Source: Candidatus Roizmanbacteria bacterium RIFCSPHIGHO2_02_FULL_37_13b
GTDB lineage: Bacteria; Patescibacteriota; Microgenomatia; UBA1406; HO2-37-13b
Length of the DNA stretch: 39,764 nucleotides
Reading direction: 5' to 3'
Assembly (NCBI GenBank): GCA_001789395.1
Contig: MFZK01000013.1
Span: forward strand, 1 to 39,764
Shown: positions 8,425 through 17,014 of the stretch, in pieces
How the letters are laid out: each line of letters begins with the position of its first letter
Numbering within the stretch: position 1 is the first letter of the stretch
Position numbers and translations under genes: made by a program
The notes under the pieces: model-generated
What the model was told of the DNA's origin: nothing
The model's database searches: none
What the model saw: the letters and a program-made list of their open reading frames with translations, nothing else

Positions 8425-10167
8425 CTACACCATAGTAGGTGGAGCCTGTGGTTCTTCATCAAGACCACCTTTTTTCTTCAGCTTAAAGTAAACCAAAACA
8501 CCTACTGCAACGATGAGAATCAGAAGCATTGATAAGGCAAGTACTAATGAGCTGTTTGATTGTTCTGGTTGAGTAGTAGGCAACTGGTTTAGATTTCCTT
8601 GTGAACCTGTGTTTTCTTCTGGCATTTGAGTTGTCTCTGATGGTAAGTCTTCTTTTCGTTTTTCCATCAGAGGAACACCATTTTTCGTCGCTGTCATCAG
8701 ATTGATATTATTTGCCGCTAAATATTCCTTATTTAAACTTGCAAATTCAACCGGTGTTTGCTTAACAGATGCGAGTGAATTTGGCGCCGTGATTTCAAGA
8801 AAATATGGAATGATAGGCACCTCATCAGGGTTGAATTTAAAGATACCGTTTTGGTCGGCGTCAGTTTGACTTTCTACTTTGTCAGAACCTTTAATCTTGA
8901 TAACGACTTTCGCATTGGGCACCACGCCACCGGTTTTGGGATTAATCGCTTTTCCCTCGATATATGGGGGATAAGGATTGATGGAAATACTTTTTTTAGG
9001 TTGTGCTGTTTGTGTTTCTTGCGTTAAATCAACTTTAGTCAGATAAACGTCGATTTTACTATCAGGTAGAAGGTCGACGTTAGGAATAAGCACTTCATAA
9101 AAACCAAACCGATCAGCTGAGGTTGATTTAATTTCTTTATCCCCTTGTTTAAAAGTAATTACAGTTAATGGGTGGGATTGTTTGCCACTGATCTTAAAGA
9201 CGTCACCATGCTGATAAGTACCATATTTCATGTTTACTGGCGTGCCGCGATACGGTTGATTGACTCCCGGATTTAAAGCAATATCTCGGTGCTCCGGCAT
9301 GTCCGGATTCTCATTGATGACTTCATCCGGTTTATAAATATTAGAATAGGCGCGGACGTAGTTTGGATGGATATACGGTTGAGCTTCAAATCCATATTTA
9401 TTTATCGCTTTGGGGTCCAGATAATACATACCCTCTGGAACTACAAAGTTAAATAATCCATCGACCTCAGTGGTCACGGGATTAGGAACGCCTTCTAATT
9501 TAAATACATTTTTATTACTGTCTAAAAGTGTCAAAGAAACCTCAGGAAGCGGTTCCAGACTTTGAGAATCAAAGACGACACCATATGGATCAGCCCGATA
9601 AGTCATGCATTGTTCTTCGCCTTCAAATTGAATAGTGCCATATTCCAGAGCGGCCGCATCTCCCTGATTGCTTATTTTAGTCGTTCGCTGACCGACGGCA
9701 AAAAAAGACCATTGAATATCAGGACCAGCTAAAATTTTAACATCAACGTCGACATTCCCGCTCGATTGATATTTAGCATCTGGAATTACTTCAAATACAA
9801 AGTATGGAATTTTTGTTTTTAGAGAAGTGTAATTGTTTTTACCATACCCGAGAGCCTCATCATAGGCGTCATTGCCGGAAGTACATCGAGTGTCATCAGT
9901 AGTTGTAACACAAGTAGTTATGTAGCATGCTCCAACATCAGATTCACACTTTCCAGTCAAATGGATTCTTTGTTTACCTTCACCGAGAGTTGCATTTCGA
10001 ATTTGATCAATAGGCGTTGTTGAAGTTAGACAACTTCGTGCGACGGTCATTTTGACCGCAGAATTTTCTGGCGGAGTATTTGGATCTGCTTGAGCTTGTA
10101 CAAATGAATATTTTGTAACTGCTAATACCGTGAAAATTAAAAAAGCAATAAAAAAACTTTTTTTCAT
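8425..10167 (-). CDS. Large surface protein with carboxypeptidase-regulatory-like repeats and C-terminal membrane anchor
   Basis: 580 residues. It has a signal peptide (MKKSFFIAFLIFTVLAVTKY...QAQA) and an extracellular part. At least three segments look like CarboxypepD_reg/prealbumin-type beta-sandwiches, with phrases such as DGLFNFVVPEGMYYLDP, DRFGFYEVLIPN and DQNGIFKFNPDEVP. A Glu/Gln/Asn/Ser-rich stalk follows, then a membrane helix (about 537-560) and a basic cytoplasmic end. Residues near 175-190 carry ISNQGDAAALEYGTIQFEGE, which is closely matched in the next gene upstream. The promoter is TTGACA (10225-10230), 18 bases, TACTAT, giving about 30-40 bases of leader. Probably structural or adhesive; no enzyme motif seen. 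Confidence 0.7.
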   Translation of the reverse strand: MKKSFFIAFLIFTVLAVTKYSFVQAQADPNTPPENSAVKMTVARSCLTSTTPIDQIRNATLGEGKQRIHLTGKCESDVGACYITTCVTTTDDTRCTSGNDAYDEALGYGKNNYTSLKTKIPYFVFEVIPDAKYQSSGNVDVDVKILAGPDIQWSFFAVGQRTTKISNQGDAAALEYGTIQFEGEEQCMTYRADPYGVVFDSQSLEPLPEVSLTLLDSNKNVFKLEGVPNPVTTEVDGLFNFVVPEGMYYLDPKAINKYGFEAQPYIHPNYVRAYSNIYKPDEVINENPDMPEHRDIALNPGVNQPYRGTPVNMKYGTYQHGDVFKISGKQSHPLTVITFKQGDKEIKSTSADRFGFYEVLIPNVDLLPDSKIDVYLTKVDLTQETQTAQPKKSISINPYPPYIEGKAINPKTGGVVPNAKVVIKIKGSDKVESQTDADQNGIFKFNPDEVPIIPYFLEITAPNSLASVKQTPVEFASLNKEYLAANNINLMTATKNGVPLMEKRKEDLPSETTQMPEENTGSQGNLNQLPTTQPEQSNSSLVLALSMLLILIVAVGVLVYFKLKKKGGLDEEPQAPPTMV

Positions 10168-10200
10168 ATATATAAAATATTTTAATAATGACTTAATTTA

Positions 10201-10230
10201 ATAGTAGAGCATCAAACTTTGGTTTGTCAA
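10201..10230 (-). promoter_or_regulatory. Promoter of the 8425-10167 gene
   Basis: TTGACA (10225-10230), 18-base spacer, TACTAT (10201-10206). The -35 box directly abuts the repeat element at 10254-10301. Confidence 0.55.
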
Positions 10231-10253
10231 GAGGAATGCCGTACGGCATTGCT

Positions 10254-10301
10254 CGCAGACCCTTGTAGTCCCGACGATACGTCGGGATCTAGCGGTGTCA
10301 A
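10254..10301. repeat. Repeat element C, copy 1
   Basis: About 48 bases starting CGCAGACCCTTG, with a hairpin of arms TCCCGAC and GTCGGGA, and ending near GCGGTG. A second copy is at 38768-38815 with only a few changes, one of them inside the hairpin loop. In both copies a TTGACA box follows on the minus strand. The flanking palindromes differ (GCCGTACGGC here). Confidence 0.8.
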
Positions 10302-10342
10302 GGGGGATACCATACGATATTCATCGATTATAGATTTTTGCG

Positions 10343-10518
10343 GGTGGCGCGAAACGGGGAGCCCCATCCAAGCGCGCAGTTTCGGCGCTTGATACCACTT
10401 TTTTCCGCAAAATTCACCCGACGGGTCACCCAATTTATGCTTCAAAAAGGGTATCTGCGCTTGAAACTTTAATAACGAGCACTTGATGGGGCTGTTTCGC
10501 GACAGAATCTGCTAAAAT
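10343..10518. repeat. Long interspersed repeat element A, copy 1
   Basis: About 176 bases, matching 16793-16991 at both ends but not in the middle. Conserved blocks: GGTGGC-CGAAACGGGG, GCCCCATCCAAGCGCGCAG, ATCTGCGCTTGA, CGAGCACTTGATGGGGCTG and GACAGAATCTGCTAAAAT. The first and later blocks are inverted relative to each other (GCCCCATC with GATGGGGC). The TAG stop of the 10512-12932 gene lies in the last block. Confidence 0.85.
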
Positions 10519-12932
10519 TGTGTATTAGGATCAACCATCACTCCGACTTCAACGACAGAGAAGCCAGTGCGAGTGATTGGACTAAGTTTTGGTGGAAGAA
10601 CAGACTCCTCAGAAGTAGTAGGGGAGAGGTAAAGAATTATTCTGGATGTTGATTTTGGTTGTGGATTCACTTTAATTGGAAGATACTTTGACAGCAATTC
10701 TTGTTCGACAAAAGACACTTTTATCAGCCCTTCGGGTAAATTATTTAGTTCTCGTTTCACCTCAGCGCTCAGACCTGAGGTTTCCTCGGTTTTTAAACCG
10801 AAGTGTGGCGCTAATTTATTTTTTATAAAATCTAAAAGTTGGCTTTTTTGTACTTTGTAACCTGAAGATTTATCATGAAGCGGTTTTATCTTTGGTAAAA
10901 CTGTTTTTGCATCAAATTCGTAATAAAGAGGTGATTGAGAATTTGTGACGTCCCAAGTCTGAGAGGAAAGATTGCTAAATTTTGGATCAGCATAAGTAGC
11001 TCCACCGAAAGGCAAAACTGATACAGACGTCTTGGTTTTTTGAGGTAGGTTATACAAATATATAAAGGGTGAAGCTGTGGTGATATGGTAACACCGCTCG
11101 GCGACAGCTTTTTTTAGGTCGGATGGCACTGGGCAAGTAGAAGCATTGGCTGGATTGCAAGCTGCGAGAGCTTTTGTACGAGCTGCAAACCACTTGGTTT
11201 GTGTAGTTGAATCTGCTTGAATCGTCTCGTTGTCACATGGGATATAATACCAACTTCGACCGACATCGCCTTCTTTTCTGGCTTCAGCCAATGTTGAAGG
11301 ATAAAAACATATTTTTCCACAAAGATCTTTCGGTTGGTAGCAGTTGGTGAAGAAAGGACATTGACCAGCCGGTGGGTTGTCTGGAGGTAAAGTCGGTTCG
11401 GCTTTAAACTGAAAAGTCCCATATTCCAAAGCATTATTATCACCTTCATTGCTGATAGTCGTATCAGATGAATTTTGTGCGAGAAGTCGTGACGTGCTAG
11501 TTCCTAATACTGAAGCAGATGACGTGATTTGTTGAGTAGCGCTAACCAATTGTACAAAACTGACCCTATAACCCGAAACTTGGGCATTGCCACGCATCAG
11601 ATAGTAGGGGCGATATTCATCATGAGATCGATTCGGTGTTTTATCGATATAAGAGAGAATAAAATCAGTAAGAGTTGCATTTTGACCGATGACGACATCG
11701 CTTGGCGTCAATTTATTGATATCAACGAAACCCGCACCGCTAGGTAAAACTAATGAGAATTCTATTTGACCGTTTTGAGCTCGTTTTAAAGCCTCGTCCG
11801 GGGTGATTAAATATTGAGCAGTGGTACGATTTTGAGCGCTTAATTTCTGTCTGAGAGTCGAGGTGACTGCGATGATCTGGTCATCTACCTGCGATACACC
11901 GATGGTGATAGTATTATACTGGTTAGGTCGCTCCCGTCCATTACCACCGTCTGAGGCATTATAAATTTTAGGATCTGCTATCGCTGAAGCATTGACAACG
12001 CCTGTTTTTATTGAAGATAGTGGAATTTTTGTATCAAGATTTAATGTTGAGACGACTTCCATGTTGGCTAAATTAGTTTTAGAATCAATCCAATGCGCTT
12101 CGACAAATGTGATATTTGGAGCATCAGTCTTTTGATAAGTGGCCGTGACCTGAATCTCCGGGTCAGAAAAACCAATATCAGTCATATATTGTTTGGCGAT
12201 GTCGATTGGATCCTGGGAACTAGTATTTGCAAAATGATTACCTCCGGAAAGAAATGTGAATGCACCGCTAAACTTATGTAAACTTAAAAAACCGTTTGAA
12301 TCGGATTTGGTGTTATCGGTGACGATAAGGTAATCATTTTGGGTCTCAAAGCTTTCCGGATTCATGCCAAATTTATTGGCTAAAGATATCGCATCTTCTT
12401 TTACGAAGTTATTTTTCAGTGGATAGCTGTACACTGTCTCCGGAAGAATAGGAAGAGGAATATTTATTTGATAGCGATCAAATTGTACTTTTGGTACATC
12501 CTTAGCAATGGAATTGGATGTCATTCGTTTCTCAACAGATTGTCCGCCAATAGCGATCTGACTATTCGTATTTCCTTGCATGGATTGCCCGGATCCGCCT
12601 TGATTTGAATCGGGATTGGTTCCTTGTGGCAAATTATTTTGATTAGAAGGTGTTTGACCTTCGGTTTGCGTAGTCTTTCGATTTGTTGAATCTATTTGAT
12701 TTGTATTAGTAGTAATATCTTTGCCGGAAGTCTGGGGATTTTCTGAACCGCTTTTTACAGAAGATTGATTTTGAATTTGTTCTCTGGCTTTTTCAACTGA
12801 GAATCCCGCTTGTTTTGATTTGACTGACAAAAAAACAAATACAAGGGCTACTAAAAAAGCGACTGTTAAAACGCTGACAAAAAGAATAATCCTTTTTTTT
12901 GATCCTTCCGGCGAGAATAATTCATCATTCAT
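10512..12932 (-). CDS. Very large membrane-anchored surface protein, unknown function
   Basis: 806 residues. A short cytoplasmic N-terminus (MNDELFSPEGSKKR) is followed by one membrane helix. Next come a long Asn/Gln/Ser/Thr-rich linker (about residues 40-130) and a large extracellular region with one Cys-rich segment (about 545-660). Residues near 515-540 carry ISNEGDNNALEYGTFQFKAE, shared with the downstream 8425-10167 protein. I recognise no catalytic domain. The start is moved 17 codons down from a possible GTG at 12983: the promoter TTGACA-17-TATAAA lies inside that longer frame and ends 12 bases before the ATG used here. Its stop codon is supplied by repeat element A. Probably works with the 8425-10167 protein at the cell surface. 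Confidence 0.7.
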   Translation of the reverse strand: MNDELFSPEGSKKRIILFVSVLTVAFLVALVFVFLSVKSKQAGFSVEKAREQIQNQSSVKSGSENPQTSGKDITTNTNQIDSTNRKTTQTEGQTPSNQNNLPQGTNPDSNQGGSGQSMQGNTNSQIAIGGQSVEKRMTSNSIAKDVPKVQFDRYQINIPLPILPETVYSYPLKNNFVKEDAISLANKFGMNPESFETQNDYLIVTDNTKSDSNGFLSLHKFSGAFTFLSGGNHFANTSSQDPIDIAKQYMTDIGFSDPEIQVTATYQKTDAPNITFVEAHWIDSKTNLANMEVVSTLNLDTKIPLSSIKTGVVNASAIADPKIYNASDGGNGRERPNQYNTITIGVSQVDDQIIAVTSTLRQKLSAQNRTTAQYLITPDEALKRAQNGQIEFSLVLPSGAGFVDINKLTPSDVVIGQNATLTDFILSYIDKTPNRSHDEYRPYYLMRGNAQVSGYRVSFVQLVSATQQITSSASVLGTSTSRLLAQNSSDTTISNEGDNNALEYGTFQFKAEPTLPPDNPPAGQCPFFTNCYQPKDLCGKICFYPSTLAEARKEGDVGRSWYYIPCDNETIQADSTTQTKWFAARTKALAACNPANASTCPVPSDLKKAVAERCYHITTASPFIYLYNLPQKTKTSVSVLPFGGATYADPKFSNLSSQTWDVTNSQSPLYYEFDAKTVLPKIKPLHDKSSGYKVQKSQLLDFIKNKLAPHFGLKTEETSGLSAEVKRELNNLPEGLIKVSFVEQELLSKYLPIKVNPQPKSTSRIILYLSPTTSEESVLPPKLSPITRTGFSVVEVGVMVDPNTQF

Positions 12933-12944
12933 GTATCTAATAAA

Positions 12945-12973
12945 TTTATAAATGGTTTTTAGATGGATGTCAA
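12945..12973 (-). promoter_or_regulatory. Promoter of the 10512-12932 gene
   Basis: TTGACA (12968-12973), 17-base spacer, TATAAA (12945-12950); 12 bases to the ATG. It lies just downstream of a REP-4 palindrome (12979-12995). Confidence 0.75.
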
Positions 12974-12978
12974 GTTTC

Positions 12979-12995
12979 CTCACCTCGCAGGTGAG
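12979..12995. repeat. REP-4 palindrome, copy 1
   Basis: CTCACCT, CGC, AGGTGAG, followed by GCAGGCACGAG. Related copies at 36852-36866 and 38581-38593. Confidence 0.7.
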
Positions 12996-13045
12996 CAGGC
13001 ACGAGTTTATGTCACTTTTTGCTCACTGATTTTGCTTTGTCAGAA

Positions 13046-13080
13046 TCATCAACCTCGGTCATCAACCTCGGAGGTTGATA
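13046..13080. repeat. REP-1 palindrome, copy 3, with a tandem half-site
   Basis: A half-site TCATCAACCTCGG is followed directly by the full palindrome ATCAACCTC-G-GAGGTTGAT. The tandem half suggests slippage or an abortive insertion. Confidence 0.85.
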
Positions 13081-13162
13081 GAGATGACAGATTAGACTTT
13101 TAGAAACTCTCAAATCAATATGGCGACTCAAAAAATTCGGATCAAAATTGAGGTTAATTATA

Positions 13163-13687
13163 CTATTTAAGATTTGTCAGAATATGGTAGCTGACTATTG
13201 AAGCCGAGACAATCACATTCAAAGATTTGTTGATACCATACATGGGAATTTCAACTATGGCATCGGAATTATCCAGCGCTTCTTTTGACACTCCGTTTGT
13301 TTCATTGCCGAGGATTAAAGCAAGAGGATATATATAATTGTAATTAATATAAGAGACAGCTTTTTTGTGTTGTTCAACAGAGATAACAGCTAGTGTAAAT
13401 TTGTTCCGTAATTCTTCAATCGCCTCAATCGTACTTTTTTTATAAACCCACGGTACGACTTTATACGTGCCGATTGATGCTTTTTTAATTTTATGGTTCG
13501 GTGGTATTTCTGATTCGCCGCAGATGTAAATTCCTGAAGTAGAGATGGCATCAGCTAGGCGAAATAAACCACCGATATTATAAGTGTCATAGATATTGTC
13601 GAGGATAAAATAGATGGGAAGACGTTTTATTTCTGGTATTTGTCGCGACGTATCAAGAGTTCGCAACTCTTTTGCATTTAATTTCAT
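13163..13687 (-). CDS. SpoU/TrmH-family RNA 2'-O-methyltransferase
   Basis: 174 residues, the length of a stand-alone SPOUT methylase without the N-terminal substrate-binding domain. The three SpoU motifs are present: DNIYDTYNIGGLFRLADA (motif 1), LALILGNETNGVS (motif 2) and EIPMYGINKSLNVIVSASI (motif 3). These form the trefoil knot that binds SAM. The family methylates ribose 2'-OH groups in tRNA or rRNA; the exact target is not visible. It is divergent from the TrbL/VirB6-like gene, with 58 AT-rich bases between them that must hold both promoters. Confidence 0.9.
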   Translation of the reverse strand: MKLNAKELRTLDTSRQIPEIKRLPIYFILDNIYDTYNIGGLFRLADAISTSGIYICGESEIPPNHKIKKASIGTYKVVPWVYKKSTIEAIEELRNKFTLAVISVEQHKKAVSYINYNYIYPLALILGNETNGVSKEALDNSDAIVEIPMYGINKSLNVIVSASIVSYHILTNLK

Positions 13688-13709
13688 TATTTATATAACA
13701 ATTTAACAA

Positions 13710-13740
13710 TTGACAATTTTGTTCAAATTTATCATATTAT
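13710..13740 (+). promoter_or_regulatory. Possible promoter of the TrbL/VirB6-like gene
   Basis: TTGACA (13710-13715), a long 19-base spacer, TATTAT (13735-13740), then 5 bases to the ATG. The spacer is longer than ideal. Confidence 0.4.
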
Positions 13741-13745
13741 AAAGC

Positions 13746-16700
13746 ATGGGTCGAAAAAGAACCTTTTTTTTATTAGTGCCAATTTTTTTATTGCTCATTA
13801 ATTTGATGATGCCGTGGAGTGTCCTGGCTCAACCGGCTCCTACAGTGACACCGACACAAAGTCCAGCGGTACCCGGGGCCGGATCTACACCTCAAGTTGG
13901 ACAAATGAGTGCACTTAGTTTCCCCGGCGGTATTTATCCACCCGAACCCTGCAAAAGCGCAGATAGCGAAGAGAGAAGTTTTTGCCCGGGGATGGGAGCG
14001 CCAGGTTCGCAAACAAAAGCGGGTACCGCTTGTACATTTGACGATTGGTTGAAAGATAAACGTCAAAATCTTTGGGTGCATGACCCGGAGATAACCGCAC
14101 TTGGCAAAGGTGGTGAGCGGTCACGGCAATTTATTTCTTGGGTATTGTCTCATCCTTCTGATGATGATTCACCAAATATCATGTCGGTCTGGAAGCTGTC
14201 TCGAAATATTGCTTATTTCATGCTGCTAATTATCGCCATCTTTATGGGACTGGGGATTATGATAGGGCAGAGGGGATATTTTAATCTTCAAGTTGATGTT
14301 TCGCCGCTTTTTATTAAATTGGTGTCGTTACTTTTATATGTTACCTTTTCTGCCGCTATAGTTTTGATGATTGTTCAAGTGTCAGATATATTAATGCAAT
14401 TTTTTATTCGAACGCTTGGAGTTGATAAAGTCTTTAATATTTTTTTTGTACCGGGTAATGTTAAAGTCGATAATAATGTCGCTAATGCCTCAGAACAAGC
14501 TTATCGTACATTTGAGGGTTGTAGTAATATCAGCACCATCGCCCTAGATTCTGTGAGAACTTCTAAGTTTTTGATACGTTTGACAAATATGACGTATTAC
14601 TTTATCGGCATCATGTTTTTATTGCGAAAAATTGTTCTCTGGTTTTTACTGATTGTGTCACCATTTTTGGCAGTGTTAGCACCATTTATTTTTATAAGAA
14701 ATATCGGTTGGATATGGATCGGAGTATTCTTTCAATGGGTTTTTTATGGACCACTTGCATCATTGTTTTTAGGGACATTAGCCAGAATTTGGAATTCACC
14801 GCGTCATATTCCTTTTATATTTGATTTTTCAAGAATCCAGGGCATGGGGACAGATTATGTAAATAAAATTATTTATCCGACAACAACAAATATTTTATAT
14901 GGTGGGCCAGCGCAGACCTTAAAGACTTATAACACCTCAAGTTATGTTGATACCTATGCGGAATATATCATTTCCCTCATCATGCTTTGGACGGTGATTA
15001 TCCTGCCATGGTGGTTGCTTAGAATTTTCAGAGACTACTGTTGTGACGGGATACTAGCGATGAAAAATATATTAATGGCGATGTATGACAGCTTCAAAGC
15101 CGGAGGATTAGGCCCGACTCCGCCTGGACCGGTGCCAGCTGCGCCAGTGCCAACCGGTAGGACATCAACAGCAATGAAATTGCCAAAAGACCGGGATATG
15201 AAAGCCACGGTAAAAATTGCTACAGTTCAGGAAATTAAGCAGGCAAGAACTGAAGAAATTACAAAATCTATCGAGGTCCATGTTTCCAAGCTGACCGATA
15301 TTGCCCATATCGAAACCAACAAACAAACCCGAGAAAATGTTGTCAAGAATATCGACTATCTGAAAAATCCAATGAAAGCAGAGACAACGACAGATAGACA
15401 GCGCTTCATGACCATGCGGACAGAGCTATACGATCGGGCCGTCAAGGGTGACCAAATGGCCAAGCAAGCGGTCATGGCATTTTCATCACAGACTCAAAGC
15501 TTGATTACCGAAAAACAGCGATTGATAAAAACCATGCCACAAGTGACTCCGGTCATAAAGACGACATCGATAAAGGTTGGTCTTCCTCAGGAAAAAACAA
15601 CCAAGGTAGTTAGTTCGGTTTTAAATAGCATTGCGACAAATAAACAGACAGTATCTGCAATAACTCAAATGTCGTCGATGCCGCAACAACAAGTACAGAC
15701 AGTATTGACTTCTCTTTCAAAGAGTGAAAATATGACTCAATCAGCGCCTCAAGTGATAAGCAAAATCAGCAGTGAGACAAGAATTGAAAAAGTTAAGGTT
15801 GAACACATTCTGCAAGAGACAGAAAAATTCTTTGCTCAAGATGATCTACGATCGACAATTGTCAATAATATTTCCCAGACATTTAACGTACCACCCCAAA
15901 AGGTAAACGTTGTTATTGTATCTATGGGGCCCCAAGTTGATCTAAGTCATCCATCACCGGAGCTGCTTAGTCGATTCCAGGAGCAAGCAAAAATCGAACC
16001 GGTTAAATTACAACAAGTCATTTTGAAATCTGTCACTGACTATGCTGAAAAAAAGAATATGATTCATTCCATTGCGGTTGCAGAGGGATTACCCGATGAG
16101 ACAGTACAAAAAGTCATTGCGACTCATATCCCGGCAATCGCTCAACCGGAGAAACATATCGAAGATCAAATTACCATTCCTCCGTCAGTATCAATTGAAG
16201 ATTATGAGGAAGTTAAATCAATGTGGTCTGATCAATATCAAAAAGGCGAGGTCCCAATTTCAAACACAATAAAAGATCGAAAAGAATGGTTAAATACCGA
16301 TATTATCGCGCTGACAAATATTCTCAATAAGATTACATCCTCAAATGAAGATCTTAGATCGCAAGGATTGGATGATGTCGGCTATATATTGCCGATATTT
16401 ATGGTTAATAACCTCAAAGGCGAAGAATTGGCTGTATATCTGAAAGCGAAACTCGAAGCGGCAAAACAAGTGAAACATGATGTTGAAAAAGAAGAAGAAA
16501 TCAGACAAACAATTGACAGTCAAAAGGAGGAAGTATTTGTAGATATAGATCGTCCCAAAGCCCAAGAGGCTGCTAAACACCTTGAGATGAAGCAGGAGTT
16601 GCCGCTAGACCAAACAAGAGAACAAAAAGCTGCTGAATCCAGAGTAAAGCAATCTGTAGTTGATGAAAGAATGACTAAAAGTGAAGTAGCGGAGATAAAA

Positions 16701-16790
16701 GAGCAGCAAAATGTGCAAGTGCCTTCAAAACCTGAAAGTGAAAAACTCAACGACTTAAAAAATCGGATCGAAGAAAAAGCGAAGGAATAG
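13746..16790 (+). CDS. TrbL/VirB6-like polytopic membrane protein with long cytoplasmic tail
   Basis: 1014 residues. It has a signal-type hydrophobic N-terminus (about 1-28) and an extracytoplasmic loop. Membrane segments lie at about 155-177, 188-222, 272-345 (two or three helices) and 405-430. This layout resembles TrbL/VirB6 channel components of type IV secretion. From about residue 440 the protein is soluble and highly charged. A Gly/Pro hinge leads to a helical region with loose repeats of the form V...P...V..VI, and then a Glu/Lys-rich coiled coil to the end. The tail is several times longer than in typical VirB6. No VirB4, VirD4 or pilin gene is in the window, so a secretion role is inferred. 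Its 3' end abuts repeat element A. Confidence 0.6.
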   Translation: MGRKRTFFLLVPIFLLLINLMMPWSVLAQPAPTVTPTQSPAVPGAGSTPQVGQMSALSFPGGIYPPEPCKSADSEERSFCPGMGAPGSQTKAGTACTFDDWLKDKRQNLWVHDPEITALGKGGERSRQFISWVLSHPSDDDSPNIMSVWKLSRNIAYFMLLIIAIFMGLGIMIGQRGYFNLQVDVSPLFIKLVSLLLYVTFSAAIVLMIVQVSDILMQFFIRTLGVDKVFNIFFVPGNVKVDNNVANASEQAYRTFEGCSNISTIALDSVRTSKFLIRLTNMTYYFIGIMFLLRKIVLWFLLIVSPFLAVLAPFIFIRNIGWIWIGVFFQWVFYGPLASLFLGTLARIWNSPRHIPFIFDFSRIQGMGTDYVNKIIYPTTTNILYGGPAQTLKTYNTSSYVDTYAEYIISLIMLWTVIILPWWLLRIFRDYCCDGILAMKNILMAMYDSFKAGGLGPTPPGPVPAAPVPTGRTSTAMKLPKDRDMKATVKIATVQEIKQARTEEITKSIEVHVSKLTDIAHIETNKQTRENVVKNIDYLKNPMKAETTTDRQRFMTMRTELYDRAVKGDQMAKQAVMAFSSQTQSLITEKQRLIKTMPQVTPVIKTTSIKVGLPQEKTTKVVSSVLNSIATNKQTVSAITQMSSMPQQQVQTVLTSLSKSENMTQSAPQVISKISSETRIEKVKVEHILQETEKFFAQDDLRSTIVNNISQTFNVPPQKVNVVIVSMGPQVDLSHPSPELLSRFQEQAKIEPVKLQQVILKSVTDYAEKKNMIHSIAVAEGLPDETVQKVIATHIPAIAQPEKHIEDQITIPPSVSIEDYEEVKSMWSDQYQKGEVPISNTIKDRKEWLNTDIIALTNILNKITSSNEDLRSQGLDDVGYILPIFMVNNLKGEELAVYLKAKLEAAKQVKHDVEKEEEIRQTIDSQKEEVFVDIDRPKAQEAAKHLEMKQELPLDQTREQKAAESRVKQSVVDERMTKSEVAEIKEQQNVQVPSKPESEKLNDLKNRIEEKAKE

Positions 16791-16792
16791 CA

Positions 16793-16991
16793 GGTGGCAC
16801 GAAACGGGGGGCCCCATCCAAGCGCGCAGTATAATCAAGCTTGATGCCACGTTTTCCTGGCTCAGTGGGCCTGCTCGACCCCGCTTCACGGGGTCTGCGC
16901 ACGTCCCAATTCGCGATAAAACGGGCATCTGCGCTTGAGACTTATATACGAGCACTTGATGGGGCTGTTGAGTGACAGAATCTGCTAAAAT
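16793..16991. repeat. Long interspersed repeat element A, copy 2
   Basis: About 199 bases. The end blocks match copy 1 (10343-10518); the middle differs and contains a GC-rich hairpin, GACCCCG-CTTCA-CGGGGTC. On the minus strand it lies just after the stop of the M24 peptidase gene, in the same orientation relative to that gene as copy 1 is to its own. Confidence 0.85.
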
Positions 16992-17014
16992 AATTTGTCA
17001 TTTTTGAGACGAAT

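Noticed and set aside
10227-10445. 72-residue frame in the repeat region, and a similar one at 16755-16955
   Set aside because: They share a short stretch (LRAWMG.PVS) only because both run through repeat element A; no start signal or domain.
10343-10518. Integron attC site
   Set aside because: It has imperfect inverted ends like an attC, but no RYYYAAC/GTTRRRY core pair and no integrase gene is seen.
13788-14124. Minus-strand frames opposite the start of the TrbL/VirB6-like gene
   Set aside because: They overlap a well-supported gene with a signal segment and membrane helices; no start signal of their own.
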